Below, piece by piece: positions 17,521 through 28,000 of a DNA stretch of 64,000 nucleotides. The position numbers were made by a program, and so were the translations under genes. This DNA comes from Nocardia stercoris. GTDB taxonomy: Bacteria; Actinomycetota; Actinomycetes; Mycobacteriales; Mycobacteriaceae. The notes under the pieces were generated by a model. The model saw only the letters and a list, made by a program, of their open reading frames with translations, had not been told where the DNA came from and ran no database searches. Position 1 is the first letter of the stretch, and each line of letters starts with the position of its first letter. The stretch spans positions 556,001 to 620,000 of the forward strand of contig NZ_RFFH01000003.1 in assembly GCF_003696265.1 (NCBI RefSeq), written 5' to 3'.

Positions 17521-17576
17521 GATCGTCGGCGCAGCAACGAGGTCCATCGCGTCGGTGATCCGCCGGCGCATCACCG

Positions 17577-17969
17577 GGCATCGTCAACCTGTCCTCGATC
17601 GCCGCGTTCGCCCCACCCGCGGCCAGCCTGCTCTACACCGGCATCAAAGCCTACGTCCTCAATGTCTCACAGGCCCTCGACATGGAACTCAAACCGCACG
17701 GCATCCACGTCACCGCCCTGTGCCCAGGCTTCACCCATACCGAATTCCACGATGTCATGGGCACTCGCGACAAAGCCGATCATCTGCCCCGGATCCTCTG
17801 GCAGCAGCCCGAAGCCGTCGTCACCGAAGGCTGGGCCGCCGTGATGAAGGGCAAACCCGTGTGTGTGCCCGGCACCGTCAACAAGATCTCAGCCGCCGCC
17901 ATGAAACCCCTGCCCATCCGCGTGAGCTATCTCGCCGGAAAGACCTTCAACCCCTTCAAGAACAACTGA
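17577..17969 (+). pseudogene. Truncated short-chain dehydrogenase (3' part)
   Basis: The frame GIVNLSSIAAFAPPAASLLY, then TGIKAYVLNVSQALDMELKP, then GIHVTALCPGFTHTEF is the C-terminal half of a classical SDR oxidoreductase. The catalytic Ser (LSS) and the Tyr-x-x-x-Lys pair (YTGIK) are kept, and the end FNPFKNN looks natural. Everything before the active-site serine is missing, including the NADPH-binding TGxxxGxG motif; the sequence upstream of 17577 shows no SDR similarity in any frame. An inner ATG at 17682 could express only a 95-residue piece without the active site. It is therefore a remnant, probably from a deletion. Confidence 0.8.
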
Positions 17970-18101
17970 ATCCGCCCATGCGAGGAATCCACTACATGCT
18001 CGCAGCTCGCTCCGGGCGAATCGGTTGCCCGTACCCTCAACCACAAGGCGCCTACCAGCAAGTGCAGCGCACCAACGCGAAATACGGTTTTGCATCTGAT
18101 C

Positions 18102-19076
18102 CTATAAAGGCCATTCGACCTCGTCGGGTGTCTTGTCGGTGCGGATCCCCCGGAAACTCGGGTGCCGCAGCAGCCCGTCCGCGCTGACCTCGCGGTACTC
18201 GATGTCGGCGACGAACACCGGCTCGACCCACCACGCGGACCGCGTCACCGCGGCCGGTGGTGGATCATCGAGCGGGCTGGTATCGCGGCGGACCTCGTCG
18301 AGGGCGGCGCGGATGCTGCGCCGCGCCGCCGCGGTGAAACCGGTGCCGACCCCGCCGATGCAACGCAGGCGACCTTCAGGGGTATGGCCGGCCAGGACCA
18401 AGCCGCCGAACGTGGCACCGTTCGGGCCGGATCCGGGGACCGCGCCGACGATGACAGCCTCGGTCGTGGCCCGCAACACGGTCTTGATCCACGCCGGTGA
18501 CCGGCGGCCGGGCTCGTAGATCGAATCGGCCCGCTTGCTCACGATCCCCTCCAAGCCCGCCTCGGCTGCGGCCTGCAGCAGCTGCTCGGCGCCGGTGTCG
18601 GCCAGCGACCAGGACGGCGGAACCCGCACACGCGCACCGTCGTCGAGATCCAGATCGGTGAGCGCGGCCCGCCGCGACGAATACGGATCACCGAACAGTT
18701 CGCCGGTGTCGACGGCGAGCAGGTCGAAGACCATGTAGTCGACCCGGACCTCGCCGATCAGCTCGGCAGTGGGACGCCGGACGTGCATGCGGCGCTGCAG
18801 GAGCGCGAACGACGGCGCACCGCGGCCGTCCGGGGCGACGAGTTCGCCGTCGAGCAGCAGGGTGCGCCCGGCGGTGGCCTCGGTGAGCGCGGTGGCGATC
18901 TCGGGGTAGGAGCCGGTGATCTCGCGCAGGTTCCGGCTCCACAGGCTGATCCCGTCCCGGGTGCAGCGGGCGATCGCGCGGACGCCGTCCCATTTCATTT
19001 CCGCGCTCCAGCGGCCCGGAGGCACAGGTGGCTGTCCGGGTGTGGCCAGCATCGGTGCCGGTACCGACAGACCCAC
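18102..19076 (-). CDS. ATP-dependent DNA ligase (LigC/LigD ligase-domain type)
   Basis: A 324-residue DNA ligase with adenylation and OB-fold domains only. The nucleotidyl-lysine motif KxDG is in AEMKWDGVRAIAR (Lys28). Further motifs are LWSRN, LLLDGELVAPDG, YMVFDLLAVDTGEL, LEGIVSKRADSIYEPGRRS and AWIKT. The OB-fold carries AVIVGAVPGSGPN and GGVGTGFT. The size and order match the ligase module of LigD and the stand-alone LigC proteins of actinobacteria, which take part in repair, including end joining and base-excision repair. No Ku, polymerase or nuclease domain is fused or adjacent. The likely start is GTG 19076 behind AGGG. Confidence 0.88.
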   Translation of the reverse strand: MGLSVPAPMLATPGQPPVPPGRWSAEMKWDGVRAIARCTRDGISLWSRNLREITGSYPEIATALTEATAGRTLLLDGELVAPDGRGAPSFALLQRRMHVRRPTAELIGEVRVDYMVFDLLAVDTGELFGDPYSSRRAALTDLDLDDGARVRVPPSWSLADTGAEQLLQAAAEAGLEGIVSKRADSIYEPGRRSPAWIKTVLRATTEAVIVGAVPGSGPNGATFGGLVLAGHTPEGRLRCIGGVGTGFTAAARRSIRAALDEVRRDTSPLDDPPPAAVTRSAWWVEPVFVADIEYREVSADGLLRHPSFRGIRTDKTPDEVEWPL

Positions 19077-19333
19077 AAGATCAACCCTAGATCGTGGACG
19101 GTGGCATAGTCTGCGCTGGTCGGCGCGCTTTCCTTCGAACGAGGGCGCGGCCCGGTCACGGCAGGAAAGTTCGAGATCTCCTCCGATGCGGCGCGAAGAA
19201 GGGCATCGCCTCGATGCAGTCCAACGCCCCCACCGAGTCAGCGGGCCGAGCCCACCGGACTGCCACGAAACCCTTTCTGTCCCAATCGTCTAACATTCGA
19301 CACGACAGACGGCATACACGCATACGAGGGAAC

Positions 19334-19921
19334 GTGAGAACCCACGCGAGACGGGCCACCCCGGCAGATAGCGATCTGGACCCCGGGTTCTTCGACGCCG
19401 ACGCCCAGCAGTCCGCGGACTGGCTCGCATGGAGCGACCCAGCTGCGATCGATGCCCGCATCGAGAGATTGTTCACCGAGACGCTGCCTCGCTTGGAGGC
19501 GGCACAGGTCGGCGAGAGCCGCCCAACGCTCGATGACCGGTTCAGCGCGGCCGCGTTCGACAGGGTCGTTTCCCTGATCGAAGCCGCCGTACGCAGCGAG
19601 GATGGACGGTACACGCCCGAAAACGATTATCTCGCGGACCAATTCATCACCTATATCGGCGAGTGGATGGTTCGACGCGTCGACGGCGTCTGGTTCAACT
19701 CACCCGAGAACGGCGCGCCGATCTTCGACGGGTACGGTCCAGCGGTCGGCTACCGATGGTCGCAGGAGTGGGCGAACGACCTTCTGGTGTTGCTGTTCAT
19801 GATGGCCGTCGACAGCGACGACAGCCCATATGCGTACTTCGTGGACCTACTGTGCGAGCGCGGACTGATGTTCGCGCAGGAGCGGGGTATGCCGGATCTG
19901 GAAGCGGAGATCCTGGCGTGA
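19334..19921 (+). CDS. Hypothetical protein, ~195 aa
   Basis: About 195 residues from GTG 19334, with GAGGG five bases upstream; the frame is open a further 80 codons, but that part is basic and low in order. The protein is acidic and soluble, with LDPGFFDADAQQSADWLAWS near the start, FTETLPRLEAAQVGESRPTL, AAAFDRVVSLIEAAVRSEDG, DQFITYIGEWMVRRVDGVWF, and a hydrophobic LLVLLFMMAVDSDDSPYAYF near the end. I do not recognise the family. It is divergent from the DNA ligase gene. Confidence 0.55.
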   Translation: MRTHARRATPADSDLDPGFFDADAQQSADWLAWSDPAAIDARIERLFTETLPRLEAAQVGESRPTLDDRFSAAAFDRVVSLIEAAVRSEDGRYTPENDYLADQFITYIGEWMVRRVDGVWFNSPENGAPIFDGYGPAVGYRWSQEWANDLLVLLFMMAVDSDDSPYAYFVDLLCERGLMFAQERGMPDLEAEILA

Positions 19922-20022
19922 TCACGCGCGGGATTGCCTGAACTGCCGCGAGAAGCCACCGACGAGGCATCGGGTACCTCCGTCTGTGGTGTGATCCGGC
20001 GCCTTCTGGCCCGCCCCGACCC

Positions 20023-20247
20023 CATGCACTCATGGCCTTCACCCGCGCCCTGGGCAGTCGCAGCCGACGCGACGGCATCCGGGCGGTCGGCATCAATCCG
20101 GGCCCGGTGGCGACCGCACGCATCACCGCGCTCATCGAGCACCATGCCCGCTTCGCCGAGACGGCCGCGGGACTTTCGTTCGGCCGCCCGACCCATCCGC
20201 GCGAAATCGACGTCACGGCAGCGTTTCTCGCCTCGGCGTCGTCGTAG
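20023..20247 (+). pseudogene. Second short-chain dehydrogenase remnant
   Basis: From about 20023 the plus strand reads HALMAFTRALGSRSRRDGIR followed by AVGINPGPVATARITALIEH and PREIDVTAAFLASASS, then a stop. This is the C-terminal quarter of a classical SDR: helix after the YxxxK motif, the INPGPVxT segment, and the helix before the glycine-rich end. The cofactor site, active site and normal C-terminal strand are missing. An inner ATG at 20032 gives 71 residues but no functional domain. Together with the fragment at 17.6 kb it marks decay of SDR genes here; the two pieces are not halves of one gene, since both are C-terminal parts. Confidence 0.7.
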
Positions 20248-20377
20248 TGGTGTCTACCCTCGCCGTGCTCAGCGGTCACCGACCGACGCCTGTCCCGCAA
20301 CCGTGGTGTAGCCTCGCTGCAGTTCTTCACCGAGTGTGCGTTGAGTCGACATTCTGCTTCGATGCGAAAGGTGATCC

Positions 20378-21208
20378 ATGGGAAAAGGCAAACATCGAGC
20401 TATTAGTCGGTCTCGATACAAGGTGCCTTCCTCGGCCGTCCTGAGCGTCGTTCCGGTGGCGCTTATTCTGACGGCCACCGGGACCGTGAACGCTCAGCCC
20501 GCCGGGGGCAGCGCACTGTCACAGTCCGATCAGGGGCAAGGAGAGGAGCTCCAGCCCGACCGGAACCAGGGTGACCGATCCAGCTCAGGCCAGCCGGAGC
20601 AGTGGCCTGCGGCTGTCGCGCCAAATGTGCACCCGTACCAGGGTTTACAGATCCCGGATGACACGCTGAGTTCACTGCAGTGGGCACGGCCGATCCCGGA
20701 CAAGAAGTACTTGGCGCCCCTGGGCCCGCTGAACGCGCCCGTTCCCGTCGCGCCGGTGCCCCCCATCGCGCCTGCGCCGGGCACCTTGCGCTTCGGTGAC
20801 CTGCAAGTGGATTCACCGGAATGGCTCGATCGGGAGCAAGCGATCCAGCTCAACGACGGTGCCGCCGAGGCCGAGGCCGGTCTGGCAACCTTCCTCGACT
20901 CGATCGGCATGGAACGCAGCCGATCCGACCGTGTCGCAGGAGAAACCATTGCGGGTGCCGCGACCGGCGCGACGGCGGGCGCGGTGGCGGCGAGCCCCTT
21001 CGGTCTCATCGGAGGGGTCACCGGCGGAGCGCTCGCGGCCGCCATCGGTCTTCCGTTCGCACCGATCGGCCTCGTCGCTGTTCCCATCGGTGCCGCGTAT
21101 GGCGCCGCCCTCATGGAAGTTCCGATTGCCGCAATCGGCGCCGGCGTGGGCGCGATCGTCGGCTCCGTGCACGCGCTGAGCGCACCACCAAGGGCAGTTG
21201 CCGACTGA
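20378..21208 (+). CDS. Exported protein with Gly/Ala-rich hydrophobic C-terminus
   Basis: A 276-residue protein. The basic N-terminus leads to a signal sequence (SAVLSVVPVALILTATGTVN followed by AQP). A Gln/Pro/Ser-rich middle includes the run PLNAPVPVAPVPPIAPAP. A short helix-rich part, LRFGDLQVDSPEWLDREQAI, precedes a long Gly/Ala hydrophobic C-terminal half (ETIAGAATGATAGAVAA, LIGGVTGGALAAAIGLPFAP and following). Similar proteins in nocardiae and rhodococci carry names such as 'insoluble domain protein'; their function is unknown, probably in the envelope. ATG 20378 follows AAGGTG. The gene is followed by two hairpins. Confidence 0.7.
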   Translation: MGKGKHRAISRSRYKVPSSAVLSVVPVALILTATGTVNAQPAGGSALSQSDQGQGEELQPDRNQGDRSSSGQPEQWPAAVAPNVHPYQGLQIPDDTLSSLQWARPIPDKKYLAPLGPLNAPVPVAPVPPIAPAPGTLRFGDLQVDSPEWLDREQAIQLNDGAAEAEAGLATFLDSIGMERSRSDRVAGETIAGAATGATAGAVAASPFGLIGGVTGGALAAAIGLPFAPIGLVAVPIGAAYGAALMEVPIAAIGAGVGAIVGSVHALSAPPRAVAD

Positions 21209-21263
21209 CACAACAACCTTCGATCGCACAGCCCGATCGCCCGACGTCGGCGGTTTCCGGCTT

Positions 21264-21293
21264 CGACCGGCCTGCGAGCCCGCAGGCCGGTCG
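21264..21293 (+). terminator. Hairpin terminator after exported-protein gene
   Basis: A perfect 13-base stem, CGACCGGCCTGCG at 21264-21276 and its complement at 21281-21293, with a 4-base loop, 56 bases past the stop codon at 21208. It is the first of two tandem hairpins. Confidence 0.75.
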
Positions 21294-21332
21294 ATCTGCG
21301 TGCACGGCGGATAGGTCCCGCTCCGGACACCG

Positions 21333-21388
21333 AACACCCACCGCGGGTGCCTGACTCGCAATCTCGGTCAGGCACAGCGGTGGGTGTT
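21333..21388. terminator. Long hairpin terminator at cluster edge
   Basis: Left arm 21333-21355 and right arm 21367-21388 pair over 12 + 9 bases (AACACCCACCGC and GTGCCTGAC on the left arm), with one small internal mismatch and an 11-base loop. On the plus strand it ends in GGGTGTTTCG. It separates the exported-protein gene from the converging mbtH/NRPS transcript. Nothing else is recognisable in 21389-21709. Confidence 0.75.
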
Positions 21389-21709
21389 TCGTTGGTGGCG
21401 CAAAATCTGCGGATCCCCGCATCCGGATGAAACGCGCTCCGGCATTATGAAATTGGGTCAGAGCGCTCCATGGATCGACGTTCCGGGCGAGGCGCCCTCG
21501 GGCCCTGGCCGGTACGGCAACCGGTTGGCGTTGATCGGCAACACCCAGTAGCTACCCGGCTACTGCGTGTTCCTGCCACGGCGGTATCGCCGACCAACTC
21601 ACCGAACTACCGATACCCGGACCGACCTCGTGCATGGACGACCTCGTGCTGCTCGGCGAAGCTGTCGAACGCACTCGCCCCCAGCCGATCCGGACTGCTG
21701 GTGGCTGAA

Positions 21710-21928
21710 CTACGTATGGGCGGCCATTGCCTCGCGCAGGCTCTTCGGACGCATATCAGTCCACGTCTTCTCGACATATTCGATGCATGCGTCTCGACTG
21801 TCCTCGCCGAACGCAACGAGCCACCCGTTCGGGATATCGGCAAAGCTCGGCCACAGACAATACTGCTCCTCGTCGTTGATCAGAACGCAGAACTGGCCGT
21901 CTTCGTTGTCGAATGGGTTGGTGCTCAT
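21710..21928 (-). CDS. mbtH: MbtH-like NRPS chaperone
   Basis: A 72-residue MbtH-family protein carrying the family signature: MSTNPFDNEDGQFCVLINDE, then EQYCLWPSFADIPNGWLVAF with the conserved tryptophans, then SRDACIEYVEKTWTDMRPKS ending in a short LREAMAAHT helix. MbtH proteins bind adenylation domains of NRPSs and are needed for their solubility or activity. It lies 117 bases downstream of the giant NRPS gene in the same direction, so it is probably the last gene of that transcript and serves its seven A domains. A cysteine replaces the usual Ser in EEQYSLWP, a small variation. Confidence 0.95.
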   Translation of the reverse strand: MSTNPFDNEDGQFCVLINDEEQYCLWPSFADIPNGWLVAFGEDSRDACIEYVEKTWTDMRPKSLREAMAAHT

Positions 21929-22045
21929 TTCACCTCACTGGATAGTGACATCAGGTGTGCCTTTTGTCGGGAGCGACATTACTGCCGGGTGCTGCAAATG
22001 AACCGCATGGTATTCGCGGCGGTGCGACGTGCGGATGGGAAGTGG

Positions 22046-25000
22046 TCAGCATTCACTCATACGCTTCTCCAGGACCGGGCCGACGACGGCCATCGCATGC
22101 GGATGGCTGAGTTCGAGGTGGCGGGCGTCGACGACGTTGTTGTGAATCTTCCCCTTGACGTACGGGTGCCACGTCTGCACGAGAGAATCGTGATCCTTGC
22201 GGTCTTTTCCTGCGGTGAAGAAGACCACGTCTCCCTCGAAGACGTCCGGCCGGTGGTCGGCCGCGATTTTGCTACCGGTCTCGAAACTGTCCATCACCCG
22301 GTCCGTCTGTTCGGCGGTGAACAGCCCGGTGCCGACCACTTGGTCACGGATGACCGCCCACGCTTGTTCATGGGTGTCCACCTGCACCGTGTCATCGAGG
22401 TCGAACAGTTCCCGCCAACCGCCGAGCAGGTCCGCCATCAGTTGTCCGGGCGCGGGCTCGTCCACGGTGGTGATCGCCGAAGCCGGCAGATCCGAGGTGT
22501 CGACGGCGGAATCCAGGATGGCCAGCGTCCCGATGATCTCACCCTCGCGCTGGAGCTTCACCGCCATCGCATGCGCGATCTGCCCGCCCAACGACCAGCC
22601 GAGCAAGTGATACGGCCCGCTCGGCTGCACCCGGCGGATCTCGGCCACATACCGTTCGGCCAACTCGTTCACGGAATCGGCACGTGGTTCGCCCGCAACG
22701 ACATGCGGATCCTGCAAGCCGTACACCGGGCGATCCTTGTCCAGATGTTCGACCACGCTGCCGTAGAACCACGCCAATCCCCCGGCGGGGTGTACCGCGA
22801 ATATGGCGGGCTTCGATCCGCCGGCACGCAGCGTGAGCAGTACCTCCAGCCCGGATCCGCCCTCGGCCTCGTCGACCCGGCGCGCCAGCGCTTCCGGTTT
22901 CGCATCGTCGAACATCCACGGCAGCGGGATCGTCACGCCCCGAGCGCGCAGTTCGGTCACAACCATTGTGGCCAGCAGCGAATTGCCACCCAGGTCGAAG
23001 AACCCGTCCGACCTGCCGACCCGCTGGACGCCCAACACCTGCGCGAAAACGTCACTGATGATTTTCTCGGTGCGGGTGCGCGGCGCGACGAACTCGTTGA
23101 CCGGTACATCGAAATCGGGAGCAGGCAATGCGTTTCGATCGAGTTTGCCGTTGACAGTCAAGGGCAGATCGGGCAACACCATCACGGTCGAGGGCACCAT
23201 GTAGCTCGTCAGCATCAGGGCCGCGACCTCCCGGACCTCGACCGGATCGATCTGCCGGCCGTCGCTGCCTACGACGTAGCCGATCAACTGATCGACGCCG
23301 CTGCTGTGCCGGTGCACCGCCACAGCAGCCCGCGCCACCTGTGGGTGGCGCAGCAGCGCCGACTCGACCTCGCCCAGCTCGATGCGGTAACCGCGCAGCT
23401 GCACCTGCGCGTCGGCGCGGCCGGCGTAGGTCAACTCGAGCCCGGTCGCGGCCTTGCGCCACCGGCCCACATCGCCGGTCCGATACAAGCGGGCGCCCTG
23501 CGGGTCGAAGGGATTCGCCACGAATCGTCCTGCCGTCAACGCCGGGGCGCGCAGGTAGCCTCGCGACAACTGCCCGCCGGCCACATAGATCTCCCCGGCG
23601 ACGCCGATCGGCACCGGGCGCAGGCGGTCGTCGAGCACGTATACCCGCAACCCCGGCAGCGGTGATCCGATCCCGGCCCCCTCGGCCGCGACGATCTCGG
23701 TGAACGTGACATGGACCGTGGTCTCGGTGATCCCGTACATGTTGATCAGTCGCGGCGAGGCCGGCTCGTGCGCCGCAAACCATTCGGTCAACCGGGACGC
23801 GTCCAGCGCCTCGCCGCCGAATACGACATAGCGCAAACCGAGTTCGCCAGCTGCACAACCAGATTCGCGATACGCCTGCTCTGCCGCGGCGAATCCGTAG
23901 AACGCCGACGGGGTTTGGCTCAACACCGTCACCCGCTCTCGGGCCGCGAGATCCACGAACGCCTCCGGCGACCTGGATGTGTGGTAGTCGACAACGACCA
24001 GCCTGCCGCCGGACAGCAGTGCTCCCCACATTTCCCATACCGCGAAATCGAAGGCGTACGAATGGAACATCGTCCACACGTCGTCCGGTCCGATGTCGAA
24101 GCGTTCGGCGGTGTGGGTCAGCAAGGTGACCACTTCGCGGTGACTGACCGTCACCCCCTTGGGGCGGCCGGTCGATCCCGACGTGTAGATCACATAGGCC
24201 ACGTTGCCCGGACGCAGGTTCGGCACCACCGGATCGCCGCTGTCCGCCGTCGCGTCCGCACCATCCTCGACGAGCACGACCGGCGCGGCGTATTCCGGTA
24301 CCGCCGAAGCGATTTCGCCCGATGTCAATACGGCGGCCGGACGTGCGTCGTGGAGGATGAACCGCAATCGGTCCGGCGGATACGCCACGTCCAGCGGCAG
24401 ATACCCGGCCCCCGCGCGCACCACCGCGAGCAGGCCCACGACCAGTTCGATCGAGCGCGGCAACGCCACTGCCACCAGTGATTCCGGCGCGACTCCCTGC
24501 TCGATCAGCCGAGCCGCGAGCCGGGTGGCCCGCCGATCGAGCTCCGCGTAGGTCAGCTGCGACACGCCGTCGGATACCGCGACCGCATTCGGCTGGGTCC
24601 GGACCCGGGCAGCGAACAGGTCCACGAGCGTCACATCGGCGACCGCGACGCCGTCTTCCCCTGCCGAGTCGAGCAATTCGCGATGCTGCATCGGATCCAC
24701 GATGTCGATGTCACCGACCGCAACCGCCGGATTCGCGGTCACCTCCGCCAGGATTTGCACGTATGCGTGCGCGAACCGGGTCATCGTTTCTTCGACGAAC
24801 AGTTCGGTGGCGAAGGTGAGCCGGCCCAGCAGGCCGTCCGCCCGGCCCGAATCACCGAACCGCTCGACCAGCTTCATACCCAAGTCCGCCTGTGCCTGCT
24901 CGAAGCCGTTTTCCATCGGCTCGATGCGCAACCCGGGCAACTCCAACGCGGCCTTGCTCAGGTTCTGGACGTCGAGCGTCACCTGATACAGCGGAAGATG

Positions 25001-28000
25001 CGCTGTCGACCGGGGCGGATTCATCGTTTCCACGACCTGCTCGAAGGGAACATCCGCATGCGCGAACGCCGCCAGGTCCCGGGCGCGGGTCGCGGCGAGC
25101 AATTCGGCGAACGGCTGTCCGGTCCGCACCCGTGACCGCAGCACCAGCGTGTTGACGAACATGCCGATCAGATCATCGAGCTCACGCTCGCCACGGCCGG
25201 CCACCGGCGTGCCGATCGCGATGTCGTCTACGCCGGCCCACCTGGACAGCAGGACGGCCAGGGCGGCGTGCAGGACCATGAAGACTGTCGCGTTCGCCTC
25301 GCGCGCGAGAGCGACGATCCGCTCGTGCAGTTCGGCGGGCAGCTCGAAATCGACAGCGCGGCCGCGCATGGACGCCACCGGTGGCCGGGGCAGGTCGGTC
25401 GGCAATTCGAGCAGGTCGGGCAACCCGTCGAGGGTGTCCTTCCAGAATCGCAACTGTGTCGACACCACCGAGTCCGGGTCGTCCATCGAGCCGAGCAACT
25501 CCCGCTGCCACAGCGCGTAATCGGCGTACTGGACCGCAAGGGCCGGCCACATCGGTTCCGTCCCTTGCCGACTCGCTTCGTACGCCAGCGCCACATCCCG
25601 CGCGAGCGGCATCATCGATTGGCCGTCGGTGCAGATGTGGTGCACGCAGATGACCAGAACATGGTCGCGGTCGTCGACGGCGAACAATTCGATCCGCACC
25701 GGGGGTGCCTGTCGCACATCGAAACCCGTCGAGACCACGGCCGTCGCCCGCTCCAGCACCTGCTCTTCGGCGACCCGGACGGGAGCCGGCAACGATGCGA
25801 CCTCGTCCGCGGCGACCGCGATCTGATACGGCCGACCGTCGGCCATCGGGAACTTGGTCCGCAGCGACTCGTGCCGGTCGACGACCAGTTCGCACGCGCG
25901 CCGCAGCGCGGCTATATCGAGTTCGCCCCGCAGCCGGATCACCAGCGGGATGTTGTACGCACCGACCGTGGTGTCGAACTGGTTGAGGAACCACATCCGC
26001 TGCTGCGCCGGTGACAGTGGCACGAACGGGGGCCGCGGTCGCGCCGTCAGCGGCATACGGGAGTTGCGCTCGAAAGTATCCAGGCGGGAGGCGAGTTCGG
26101 CGACCACAGGTGCCTCGAACAGGTCTCGGACCCCGATCCGCACGCCCAGCGCCGCGCTCAATTGCGCGGTCACCCGGGTCGCCGACAGCGAATCGCCACC
26201 GAGGTCGAAGAAACTGTCCGTCGCCCCGACGCTGTCGACGCCCAGGACACCGGCGAACACCTCCGCGATGCGCCGCTCCACGTCGGTGCGTGGCACGACC
26301 AGTTCCCGGTCGGCCGCGAATTGCGGGGCGGGAAGCGCCAGACGGTCGAGTTTGCCGGTCGTGGTGAGCGGAAGCTCGGCCAGCACCGTGCACACGTCGG
26401 GCACCATGTGCGCGGGCAGTCGCAACCGTGCGGCGGCCTGAACCTCGTTCGGATCCACGTCCTCGCCGGCGACCAGGTAGCCGACGAGGCGATCGATGCC
26501 GCGCGGGTCCTTGCGCAGCAGGACGACCGCGCGTTCGATTCCGGGATGCTCGGCCAGCACGGTTTCGATCTCGCCGAGTTCGATGCGCTGACCGCGGATC
26601 TTCACCTGGAAATCGCGTCGCCCAAGGTATTCCAGGGTGTGTTCCGGTGTCCAGCGCACCAGGTCGCCCGTGCGGTACATGCGCGAACCCGCCGCGCCGA
26701 ACGGGTTCGCCACGAACGCGGAGGCCGTGGCGGAAACCCGGTTCACGTATCCGCGCGCCAGTTGCGCACCCGCGAGGTACAACTCCCCCACCACCCCGAC
26801 CGGCACCGGCCGCAACCACGCATCCAGCACGACGGCCTCGACCCCGCGGATCGGCCCGCCGATGGTCACCGCAGCACCGGGACGGAGTGCGGCACTGATC
26901 CCCGCCAGGATCGTGGTCTCGGTCGGACCGTACCCGTTCAACAGGGTCCGGCCCCGCGACCACGTCGCGACCGTTTCCGGTGTCACCGCCTCGCCACCGG
27001 CCATCAGTACCCGCAGCGAATCCATACCGGCCGGAGACATCGTCGCCAGCACACTCGGGGTGATGAAGGCCTGCGAAATCTGCTGTGCTCGAATCAGTTC
27101 CGCCAGCTCGTCGCCCCCGAACACCGTAGGCGGCGGCACCACGAGCACGGCGCCGGCGGTGTGAGCCAGCAGCAGATCGAGGATCATCGCATCGAAGCCC
27201 ACGGTGGCGGCCTGCAGCACTCGCGACCCGGCGTTCACCACGAACCGGTCTCGCTGCACGGCCGCGAAATTCGCCAGTCCCTCGTGGGTGACCGCGACAC
27301 CCTTCGGCGTTCCGGTCGAGCCGGAGGTGTAGATCACGTATGCCACATCTCGGACGTGCGGTGTACGCACGCGCTCACCGTCGGTCACGACGGCCACCGA
27401 GCACAGGGCGAGCAGCCTCGCGGTGTCCGGATCATCGAGAACCAGCGCGCGCACCGTTCCCGGCAGCAGCTCCCGCAATGCCTCGACCGTGATCGCCACC
27501 CGCACCTCGGCATCCGCGACCATGCGCGCGACGCGGTCGGCCGGATTCCGCGAATCGAGAGGAACGAAGGCCGCGCCCGTCTTGGTCACCGCCCACAGGC
27601 CGATGACGAACTCCACCGACCGCGGCATCGCCAGCGCGACCTGGTCCCCCGGGCCGACGCCCCACATGATCAATTGCCGCGCCACCTGGTTGGACCAGGC
27701 ATCCAATTCCGCGTAGGACACTGTGCGGCGTCCGGAGACGACGGCCGCCGCCTCGGGATCGACCGCCACGCCCGCGGACAGCAGCTCGGCCATGACGCAC
27801 GGCGCCACCGCGCTGCCACCGGAACCGGGCACCAGCTCACGCCGCTCGTGCGCGGTCAACAGATCGATCGCATCGAGCCGCGTGGTCGGATCGACCGTCA
27901 CCGCACGCAGCACAGCTTCGAAACGGGCCGCGAGACCGACCGCGGTCACCTCCTCGACGCGGGCCCGCTGGTAGCGGAGCCGGACATGCAACTCGTCGGT

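Noticed and set aside
17577..20247. One SDR gene interrupted by an insertion
   Set aside because: Both fragments are C-terminal parts with different sequences, so they cannot be two halves of one gene.
21470..23665. Plus-strand open frame of 731 codons over mbtH and the NRPS 3' end
   Set aside because: It is antisense to MbtH and to the thioesterase, both clearly recognisable, and has no protein-family features.
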